From Patiria miniata (taxonomy: Eukaryota > Echinodermata > Asteroidea > Valvatida > Asterinidae): a stretch of 64,000 nt of DNA. A program made the translations under genes and the position numbers. The notes below the pieces were generated by a model. It was given only the letters and a program-made list of their open reading frames with translations, had not been told where the DNA came from and did not search any database. The stretch is taken from positions 39,035,058-39,099,057 of the forward strand of contig NW_024037059.1 of the NCBI RefSeq assembly GCF_015706575.1, read 5' to 3'. Positions 55,553-64,000 of the stretch are shown piece after piece; the first letter of the stretch is position 1, and each line of letters opens with the position of its first letter.

Positions 55553-58500
55553 ATGCATTCCATACACTTCTCAACATTCCTCCCACTACTGCTGATCTGC
55601 TTCTTAGCGGCACCACTCCGCACGGACTCCCAGGAGCTCGAGCAGGACTCGAAAAAGTACAAATTCCTGTACTACGCCTTCGAGAAAATCGGCAGCCACG
55701 GCCAGCAAGTCAGTCAGTCCGGGAAGGTCTTAGCTCAACAAGGCCACAGCGTCAGCTTCCTAACCGGAAGTGATGGACCGCGAGACCCAAAGACGAACGA
55801 CAACGATTTCTTCTCCTTCATCTTCTACAAGTCTGATTACACGACTGAGAGCCGACGCGATGTGTTCAGGGAACTCTCCCGCTTCTCCATGACAGGTGAA
55901 CTGAGCTCCATGAGTGGAATAGCTCGCTTGATTTACCGCACTTTTGTCACGGGGAAGCCTCTGGTCATCCAACTGATCATCGACGAGTGCGATGCCCTGC
56001 TCGGGGACAGCGACACCATGGAAAGACTCCGCAGTGAGCGTTTCGACATGTTGGTGGCCGACGACTTCTCGTTTTGCAATGCGATAGTGGCGGAGGCTTT
56101 GGACATCCCGTTTGTGAATTGTGCAAACTGGGGCGCCATGCCTGACAAATACGGACGCCTGTGAGTATGCTCATCTTATTCAATTTTGTCTCTGGGATTG
56201 AAACCAATATTGTTTAAAGCTGTATAGCCCGTAAGCCTGAAATAACCCGGACGGACGATGAAGGAATGTTCAGTTTAGAGGTAGGAGGGAAAACCCTGGA
56301 GATATATTCCAGGGAAACCCGCGGAAGCAGGTATGAACTGAAAACCCAACCTACAGGTTGACCCCGGCAGGATTCGAGCCCGGGCCACAGAGGTGGAAGG
56401 CAAGCAAAGTACCGCGATGCCAGCCTGACTATATTGACTTATTCTCTATGACGCGGGAACAAGGTATGTGGTATACATGCCATCTAATGATATCCAAGCA
56501 AATTAATCTTCCTGAACACTATTGTAAACATGGATTCCCAGCTGGCGCGGTTCTCCAGTTGGGTGATGAAAAACCTTAAACTTCTTCTGTAATTAAAGCA
56601 ACTTTTAAAAACACAATGTCCATGCAGCACTCTCTGAAACTGTCAAATATTTAATGAGTTTGTTTTGTAATTAAAGAGAATGTTAAAAACCATTTCTGAA
56701 ATTTCCAGGGCAAATTTACACTTTTAAGTAGACGCACAGATGTCTTTTCCTTTTCAAGCCACAAGAGTCGTCTGACCTCTATAATCTTGACCCTCATTTT
56801 CTTAAATTTGCTGCTGAATTGTTACCGACTGCATGTGTATCCCTCCCCTGCCTCAGGTTCCACGTTCCAACCGACCCGGCCTACATCCCAGCCCATCACA
56901 CGGGCTTCACCGACAGAATGACCCTCTCCCAGCGTCTGACTAATTACATCTCCCACTGGACCAGCGAGTACATCCAAGCCGACTTCACCGGCAGATACCA
57001 CCAGCTGAAAGTCAAGTACAACATAAATCCCGAGGTCCACATCACCGAGTCGATCCAGCAAGCCAAGCTGTGGGTGTTCAACCGGAACTACCCGCTGGAA
57101 TTCCCCCGCCCGATGCATCCGAACACGCTCATGTACGCCTCGACAATCGGCGGGAAACGAGGAAATTATACAGTAAGTGGGCAGCAATTTTTTTTTCTTA
57201 GACGACATTCGCATATGGGTGTACGCTATGGCGTTTTGGACTTTACTTTTGTAAAAACATAGGAAGATTAAAAGCAAAAAAAAAAATTCATTTGGGTACA
57301 AAACGGTGATTCGCACCTGCAACCTCGCGGTGCAAAATCACGACCCTGCATCGACTGAGCAAGCGCACTGCTCGCCAAATAGTTGGGAAAAATTATTATA
57401 TACATTGTACCTGCGTACGTATCATAATAGTATCGTAGAGGGCGCTAAACAACCATATGTGCGGATGTAGTTTGGGAAAAGAAAATTCGCAAGCGGTTTA
57501 TATACCTTCGCACAATGCAGTAAAGGGTTCAATGTGCACACACAATACGCATAACACAGATAGAAGCATGTTCGACAAGAATTTTGACTAAACTATAAAC
57601 ACATTTCTCACGATTTCTTTTTTCCCTTTACATTCAGCTTTCGAAGGACGTTTCCAAGTTCGTGGAGGGCGCCACTGCTGGAGTGGTCCTATTTTCTCTA
57701 GGCAGCCACGTGGAATCCATGGAGTTAAAACAAGGTCAGATGTTTGCCGACGGCTTCGCCAAGCTACCCCAGCGAGTGCTGTGGCAATCCAACGTGAACT
57801 TCACCGGTCTCAAACTGGGGAAGAACACCAAGATGGTCAACTGGTTACCGCTCAGAGACCTGATGAGTGAGTTTCTTGACTCGAAAAGAGTCTAACTTGG
57901 TCAACGTTGAGTTACCTGATTATCGAATCAGGTGCTGAAATCGTCCTGGATACTCACTTGCTCCCAATAAATTTCCCGGAAGACACATTCATGACGAAAA
58001 TTTAATGGCTTTAAACAAAATTTACAGTTTCGCATTTTTTTGGGTTTCAAGAACTAGCACTCATCTTTTTTTCTCTTATTTCGTGTTGTTTTAATACACA
58101 AACTGGTCAAAAACAGCAAATTTAATGACATCAAACCATCAAGTGTCCACAACGAGAAACCCAACTGAAAATACTCTGCAGTTTTGACGCAAAGTGTAGA
58201 AGGCGCGTAACTTTACATGCCGTTTTCTCCGATTGCTAGTTTTTGCTGGATGTACACGAGTGTTACTTCGTGGTGTCGGTGACTTAAACATAATGACAAA
58301 ATGCTGACTCAAACCCAACTCAAGCCATTTTGCTTTCCTCAGCACACAAGAATATGAAGGTGTTTGTGACGCAGGGCGGGGTCAACAGCGTGCACGAGGC
58401 GTTATGGGCTGGGCTGCCCATGGTCGGTATACCTCTGCTCTACGACATGTTTGACAACGTCGACCGCGCCGTGGCTAGGGGTGTCGCACTCTCCCTTGGC

Positions 58501-59985
58501 GACATCACCGAGGTAACATCGGAGAGGTTGCACGATGCCGTCTCCACGGTGATCAAAGACCCTAAGTAAGTTGTGTAAACTTCTTGCCAAGCTGTTTCTT
58601 TCTCATCTCTTATAACTATCACAGTTCAAGAAAAATACGAAGATTAATATTAGGTTTTGCCCTTCTGCGACGTATGACATCTTAATATGAATAGTTTAAC
58701 TGCGGTACCCGCTACTACATATACATCGGATTCGAACCAGCCAACCGATCCCGCAAGCTCGGTGGTCGAGTGGTACCCGCCCGAGTGTTTTTTCCCCAAC
58801 TTTCACTCAGGAAGTAACACACCGAGTATACAGTGTTTATACGTCGAAGGGCAAAACCTAATATTACTTTACATCACCCCGACGCAAAATTCCATCTTAT
58901 TGCGGTACCCGCTGCTACATGTACATCAGATTCGAACCAGCCAACCGACCCCGCAAGCTCGGTGGTCGAGTTGTAAGACGTCTGCACTAGAAAGAAGGAG
59001 GTCGTGGGTTCGAGTCCAACCCGAGTGGTTTCTTTTTCCAACTTTCACTCGGGGTGTAACACACCGAGTATACAGCGTTTATACGTCGGAGAAGGGCAAA
59101 ACTTAATATTGATTTACATCACCCCGACGCCAATTCCATCTTATGAATAATAACAAGATTCCTTCTCTCTCTTCAACCTGCATCTTCACCTTGTTGTGCA
59201 GTCACATAATTATTTGAGAGGCACTTGGCCTTGTGGTTGACAAATAAGTGTCCACAACTGTATTGCCTTTAACAAGTAATTCAAAGCCGCACCAAGTTAT
59301 GTAGAAACTGTAAAGTCAAGCCAATTAAACGTCCAATCATTAGTCACATCACAAGAGCACGTTGACAATATTAAACAGGGACTGAATGCACAAAGCTACA
59401 ATGCCACAGTTCAAAAGCTTAACACTCGGAAATTCAGAAGACTTTAGATATCGATATCTCATTGAGTTGTTGCGACTTGGGACTAATACCTCAGCACAAA
59501 AGTGCTCCCAAGAAGTGTCGGAAACCAAGAACTCTTTTCGGAAAAAAACCGGCACAAATAAAACTGTATGTTCAAAATGGATGATACTGAGGAGCGTCGT
59601 GCTTAACTTTTGATATACATGTAGTAGTTTCTTTCTCCCAATCTTTAGACAATGACCACCATTTGTTCAGTTATCCACTTAGATCTTCACCTCAATTTTT
59701 CTACTCAGATACCGTGAGAACGCGTTGCGTGACTCCGCCATCTTAAAGGACCTGCTAAGATTCAATCCTCCGGCAGAGACCATCGCAAACTGGATCCTCC
59801 ACGTGACCAAGTTTGGCGGGGACCACCTCCGCCCGGCCGTCTACGACCTGAACTTCATCCAGCGAAATCTTATCGACGTTTACCTGATCTTGTTGCTGGT
59901 TTTCACCGTCGTGAGTGGGGGGAACGTGTTGCTGTGTTACTTTTGTTGTGTGGGACGTAAGACAAGTCGTCCGAAACGGGATTAA
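55553..59985 (+). CDS. UDP-glycosyltransferase, UGT family 1 type (550 aa)
   Basis: Five coding exons: 55553-56160, 56857-57172, 57638-57866, 58343-58565 and 59709-59985, with consistent phases. Exon 1 gives a signal peptide (1-26), the N-terminal acceptor domain with GSH (His49, position of the catalytic His) and ADD (169-171, position of the catalytic Asp). Exons 3-4 give the UDP-sugar domain: FSLGSHVES, VLWQSN, MVNWLPLRDL, and FVTQGGVNSVHEALWAGLPM followed by VGIPLLYDMFDN. Exon 5 has HLRPAVYDLNFIQRNLIDVY and a C-terminal membrane helix (about 516-540) with a short basic tail, so the enzyme should be an ER luminal type I membrane protein that moves a sugar from UDP-sugar to small lipophilic acceptors. 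The usual Asp-Gln near 419-420 reads Asp-Met. A polypyrimidine tract and CAG at 55528 suggest that a non-coding 5' exon lies upstream. Confidence 0.94.
56215..56410 (-). repeat. tRNA-derived SINE, minus strand, copy 2
   Basis: Read on the minus strand: B-box-like GGCTCGAATCC (about 56373-56383), then 'cgcgggtttccctgga' and 'cagggttttccctcctacc', ending 'ggcttacgggctatac'. It matches 49400-49625. In intron 1 of UGT. Confidence 0.65.
57280..57375 (-). repeat. Possible tRNA-like SINE head
   Basis: The minus strand shows an A-box-like 'gcttgctcagtcgatgc' and a B-box-like 'ggtgcgaatcacc' at tRNA spacing. No longer body could be delimited. In intron 2 of UGT. Confidence 0.4.
58650..59145 (+). repeat. 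Tandem SINE dimer (two units of about 240 bp)
   Basis: Each unit has 'gcggtacccgct(a/g)ctacat', 'gattcgaaccagccaaccga', 'cccgcaagctcggtggtcga', 'caccgagtatacag' and 'gggcaaaac(c/t)taatatt'. The second unit keeps a fuller tRNA-like head with B-box GGGTTCGAGTCC (about 59007-59018). The first lacks part of it. It lies in intron 4 of UGT. Confidence 0.7.
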
Positions 59986-61299
59986 GTTTTGAACCTGGTG
60001 CTGGATTTGAAGCTGGTTTGATTTGAAATAATGGTGCATCTTTGAAAGTGAAGGGGTTTTCAAATGGGCAAATCGGGTACCATGAATGTTGTCAATTAGT
60101 GAAGAGCATAATACGCACTTAATCAGGATACTTCAATCTTTTTCGATCCTTCTAGTTCTTTTTATACACAAATTAAAAGCCTCTAAGACACAGTTAGCAT
60201 ATACTTTTCACACATCATCAACATTGTTAGTACATATACCTTTAAAATAATTTTAGACTTGGTGAAAATGAGACGTGACGAAGTGATAAGTACGAAGTTT
60301 TGATAATTTATGACTTTTAGGCGTAACCTTAATATAGGCAGTGATGATAATATATTTTTTTTTTACAATTACCGGTCCGATGGAAAGGAACTGAAATAAA
60401 GGAAATTGTAAAGATTTTCAAACGAGCAGCTCTGTTGTCTTCTTGAACTCATTTTGGATATCAGAATTGGCGTTGAGAAGTATGTCCCGTGTGGCTCTCC
60501 ATAAGAGTGGTATTTCACATCTATGCACGGAGAAATTAAGGACGGATATTGGTCACAATACATTATTACAATTCACTAGGAATTGGGAAGAAAAGTAAGG
60601 AATGGCGTGAAACTCGGTACCAATAATGCCATGTATAAGATGCATCCGCCGCGAAACTTCCCCTTCCAAGAAACCGTCTGTCCACATTCTTCTTGCCTCC
60701 CTTTACGGTTCTGGAAGACGTGAGTTAGCGACCTTGGATAGCTACTGCTCATAAGTGCGTCCTCACGGTTAAAATATTCGATATCTGACCGGAGAGGGCG
60801 GACTTTTAAAGGGCCCGCTTGCGACCTCATTGAACTGAAGCCTTATTAACTAAGTTCACTTGTTATGGGTTCATCTGTAAGGGTTGTAAGACATACAAGG
60901 TTATAACCCTACAACGCAGCCATAGCTGATGTTAACAATTTATTTAAATGCTATTTTAATTAGCATAAGCCTAAGGAGCATGTACCAACTCATTGGGATT
61001 GTATATCAATATTCACATTCATTCATAATAGTAACCGAAACATCTATTACAGAAACTAATTTGTGCAAATGCAACGATTTGCGAATCAATAACAACGTTT
61101 GAAAGTCGCAGTTCTTTGCAATGCATTAATACAAATTCCCCAATTATTTGAGGAGACAATTTAATTACAAGTTAATGAAATTGTTCGATTCAAAATGTTA
61201 AGCAGTTGCTTTGATTAAAATGAAGTACAGGACCTCGCCAAGGATTGAAAACAACTCCATTACATGGGTTCTATATAAAAACACAACAACTGTCTTTAC
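59986..61299. other. Convergent intergenic region between UGT and the mutase gene
   Basis: No gene or clear repeat. It should contain the 3' UTRs of both neighbours. AATAAA on the minus strand (plus-strand TTTATT at 60939-60944) is a candidate signal for the mutase gene, about 355 bp after its stop. Confidence 0.5.
60172..60400 (+). promoter_or_regulatory. Candidate polyadenylation signals of UGT
   Basis: ATTAAA at 60172-60177 and AATAAA at 60395-60400 lie 187 and 410 bp after the stop codon. The choice cannot be made from sequence alone. Confidence 0.35.
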
Positions 61300-64000
61300 T
61301 TAAGAGAGCATTTGGTGCCACAGTGTCTCTAGGTAGTGATCCTCATCATCCTTTGAGATTGTGCCCAAGTAGGTCGAGGCCTGGCGATAAGACTCTAGAG
61401 AATGCCTTCGTATCATTTCCTTTGTTGCCCCGAAACATCCATCCCAGCAATGGCTGAATCCCGTTCCTTGACGGACAGAACCCCAACAGTTCCGATTTAA
61501 GATGCCAAGGATTTCGGTTCCATTCTTCTTGTCTTGGGAACACTGCGGAAACTCATCAGCAGCACCCAAGTCGGAGTCCAAGCAGTCCCTCCACTCGCAC
61601 GAGACGGCCTTCCTTGCAGACGAGAGGAATTCTTGTGGATTTCCGAAGCACTTGAAACACCTGCTCTTCTCCTGGTCTCCCTGTGCAAAGATAGTTACCT
61701 CTGCCAGTTGGTCGTAATTGGTGGTGATGTGGTGAAGAAACACTTGTGCCTTGCGTCGGGTGCCTTCAAGACGCTGCCAGGCGTAGAACTGAATCAAGGG
61801 TCCTAGGTCTGTCCCTAGATGGTACACCAGGGTGTGGTCGGCGTAGGGCTTCAGCCACTCGAGGTCTTGGTGGTCGTCTTGCGCGATGACAATCTCCCAA
61901 TCCAGCGGGACGACGCGGTCTGTGTTTTTCTTGGAGTTGGCGAGATTTGGATCTGGGTAGGACAGCTCAGGAACGCTGAGAACAATCTTGTCCGCGGCCT
62001 CGACCCCTTGCATGAACGAGTGGTCTTGATTGGCAACCTCATATCTCCATCCTCCGAACCGACCGCGGGAGTAGATGTCTTTGGATTGCAACCAAGGCTG
62101 AACCGTGTCCAGGATCATGTCCCTCCTCAGCGAAGGAACGGGGTACCCATGCTCTAGTCGGCGATAATGTATGGAGACTACCATATCAGCAGTGGCAAAC
62201 CCGTACAAGACTAAAGCCTTGATGGATGCCTTGATCAGATTCCCCCTGGTCCAGTACCCTGGATTGGGGCTAACCTCTGGTTCGGCTATTTCGCACATGA
62301 GTGACCAGTAAGCTGCTGGGTTGGGCACATGGTCATCAGAATAATTGGAGAACATGGTCAAGCGGTAGAATGGGGAATCTGAGTCCGGAAAGTACACCCA
62401 GGATTTGTCGGCAAGGGACGCGGGTAGCTGACCGGCAAGCCCGACGCTGACGACGTGTGTGTGAGTGTGAACGAGCTGGGAAGCTAGCTGCTGCATCTCC
62501 TTGAGTGACTCATCACTGCTTCTTATAAAACCAGTGAAGACGTCAAGGGGAACTGTAGATATCACTGAATCGTACTCGATAGTCTCCAAATGCTTCGCAT
62601 CCTTACCAACCTCAACAGTGATTTCTTTCCTGTCAACATCAATGCCGATGACCTTAGAGTGAAAATTGAACCACCGTCTTGGAATACGCCTTGCAACAGA
62701 CTCCCACATCCCGCCGGTTCCGTTGTATTTTGGATAACGGAAGAAGCGGTTCGGTCCCCACTCGGAATCCTTGGCGTTTGCCCCGCTGTCCACCTCGTCA
62801 ATCTTGGTCTTGATCTCTTCAATGTCCGGCACGGCAACCCTCTCACCAACCCAGGCCGAGTTCATTTCCTTGGTGTCAACCGTCCAGATTTTCCTGTTGT
62901 ACTTCCTCATAAAGACGTCAGCGAGACCAACTCCGAATTTCTGCAGCATCCACTCGTCGAAATTCACCGGTTTGCCAGAGATTGGATTTCTGGTAATCTC
63001 TTCTAATCCGGCCAGGCTTCTCTGCTGATCAACCTTATCCATGGTGTGGATATTGTTCTGGACAGGATAAGGAATGAATCTCCGAATTCCGTCTGATCCC
63101 TTCATGAAGGCAAACGACGCCCTGCGCCGGTAGTTCCACTCGGGTACTGCCAGGTTCAGGACTCGGTCGAAGTAGGTGTAGTGGGAGAAGACGACGTGAA
63201 CTCCGACGTCCCAGAGGAACCCCATCTCATCTCTCTCAGACGAAGCCAGGCCTCCTGGTTTGCCTTCCTTTTCCAGGATCGTAATCACGGTGTTGTTGTC
63301 TTCTTGCCGGAGATCGTAGAGTCGCTGAGCGGCGCCAAGACCGGTTGGGCCGGAACCGATGATGACGATTTTGCGTGGTTTGACCATGCGACGGACTTGA
63401 TGATGATCGACTTCTGTGAGAAAAAATAACAGGAATAATAAATAACAAGATCGAGCAAAAAGGAAGAAAATAGTTTTTTTTTTTTTTTCCATAATTATTG
63501 TGTGTACGGCACGCTTTTTTTTTTTTTACAAACGTACCAAATTAACAAAGCGGTATTAAGTCACATTATTCTGGTGCCGGGGGGGGGGGGCTCCCGGAGA
63601 AGATCGGAGTTATAATTAGAACAAATCAAGGTCAACAACAAAGAGCAAAAATCATAAGAGCCACCATGCTTTCAAATAATAGTTATAATTAGGTCAGTTG
63701 TATTAATCTGAATATTCGTGTTAAGTTGACTTTGCCCTCTCGGGTTCAACGTCCAAAATGTGAACTTGATGGTTGCCATTTTGGTTACAGTAAAATGATA
63801 AAATCTAACAAAATTATTGAAACAATCTAGCTATAGTTTGTTTTCAGAAGCTACTTACCGCAATATCCTCCAAAATTTCCTGGGTTTACAAGTTCCTTGT
63901 CAAGAAACCATTGATACCAATCAAAGGTTGCGGAGTATTGTCGTCGGGTGACTCTCCGATTGTCAGCTTCCGCTCCTCCCAATGAGGATTCTGCAGCATT
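61300..64000 (-). CDS. GLF: UDP-galactopyranose mutase fused to a DUF3431-like domain (partial at 5' end)
   Basis: Two exons seen: 63859 to beyond 64000, and a long 3' exon 61300-63413 (703 codons), joined in phase 1. The frame also runs upstream through intron to an ATG at 63492, but the acceptor at 63414 and the in-phase upstream exon argue against that start. The 3' exon opens with a Rossmann GSGPTGLGAAQRL, then EKEGKPGGLASS, HVVFSHYTYFD, FMRKYNRKIW, WGPNRFFRYPKYNGTGGMW, SPFYRLTMFSNYS and FGGWRYEVANQDHSFMQGVE: the eukaryotic UDP-galactopyranose mutase pattern, keeping the conserved Arg, Tyr and Asn residues. The usual GGH of the histidine loop reads GVH. This flavoenzyme interconverts UDP-Galp and UDP-Galf. 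The last 200 residues (61303-61902) form a second domain with EWLKPYADHTLVYH, FLHHITTNYDQLAEVTIFAQ and a closing CFGATKEMIRRH pattern, resembling DUF3431. Mutases of fungi and nematodes end before this point. Confidence 0.92.
61303..61902 (-). other. DUF3431-like domain at the C-terminus of the mutase gene
   Basis: About 200 residues, starting at DWEIVIAQ. Points of likeness to DUF3431: an Asp-Leu-x-Trp-Leu start, a conserved Tyr strand, 'LHHIT..YD.LA..T.FAQGD', a middle Cys-containing stretch, and a C-terminal 'CFGATKEMIRR...Y' then 'YLETLW'. The function of DUF3431 is unknown; a carbohydrate link is a guess from its fusion here. Confidence 0.75.
63414..63858 (-). other. Intron of the mutase gene
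   Basis: Bounded by GTAAGT (donor at 63858) and TTTTTTCTCACAG (acceptor at 63414). It contains T-runs and a poly-G run near 63580. The upstream exon encodes ATFDWYQWFLDKELVNPGN before the junction. This N-terminal part has no motif I recognise. Confidence 0.75.

Noticed and set aside
61300-63492. Start of the mutase at the ATG 63492
   Set aside because: A pyrimidine tract and CAG at 63414 and an upstream exon in matching phase (63859-64000) indicate that the extra 26 codons are intron.
1-64000. CRISPR arrays, bacterial operons or rRNA genes
   Set aside because: None seen. The repeats are tandem satellites, SINEs and foldbacks, and the genes are spliced.
1-64000. Retroviral, LTR or LINE protein genes
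   Set aside because: No reverse transcriptase, integrase, gag- or envelope-like frame was recognised in any frame.

Overview
This window looks like nuclear DNA from a marine invertebrate, most likely a deuterostome such as an echinoderm or hemichordate. Its genes are short-exon, GT-AG-spliced animal genes embedded in repeat-rich intergenic DNA. It carries CCCTAA/TTAGGG-type interstitial telomere motifs, tRNA-derived SINEs, many poly-G/poly-C runs and an unusual number of foldback (palindromic) DNA elements. The protein families fit an invertebrate: UDP-galactopyranose mutase is absent from vertebrates, and intronless C-type-lectin/PAN-like secreted proteins are typical of marine deuterostomes. 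The species cannot be fixed from the sequence.

Layout, left to right. (1) 1.9-5.7 kb, minus strand: the first four coding exons of an ICAP-1 (ITGB1BP1) homologue, a PTB-domain integrin adaptor; its 3' exons lie off the left edge. A 43-bp-unit VNTR fills one intron. (2) 10.8-16.7, 20.3-26.2 and 31.1-35.5 kb, minus strand: three tandem five-exon genes for TMEM179-like four-pass membrane proteins (206, 221 and 236 aa), with the same intron phases at every junction, so they arose by tandem duplication. (3) 38.3-39.0 and 41.2-41.9 kb, minus strand: two tandem intronless genes for secreted C-type lectin plus PAN/apple-like proteins. They are almost identical except in the part of the lectin fold that normally contacts ligand. 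(4) 44.1-51.0 kb, plus strand: a seven-exon gene for a secreted EndoU-family endoribonuclease with two somatomedin-B domains. (5) 55.6-60.0 kb, plus strand: a five-exon UDP-glycosyltransferase (UGT) of 550 aa. (6) 61.3-64.0 kb, minus strand: a UDP-galactopyranose mutase fused to a C-terminal DUF3431-like domain; its 5' exon(s) run off the right edge.

The genes do not form one pathway. UGT and the mutase both use UDP-sugars and sit close together tail to tail, but a shared role is only a guess. The lectins and EndoU are both secreted and could be defence or coelomic-fluid proteins.

The most notable observations are the mutase-DUF3431 fusion, the lectin pair with replacements concentrated in the binding region, the TMEM179-like triplet, and the non-autonomous DNA elements. 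Several of the latter have readable ends and target-site duplications: an 8-bp repeat around a 570-bp foldback nested inside another inverted repeat, a 9-bp repeat around a 725-bp element, an 8-bp repeat around a 279-bp element, and TA-flanked palindromes. Palindromes with a telomere-repeat core also occur. All exon models were read by eye from splice sites, reading phase and family resemblance; no alignment or search was run.
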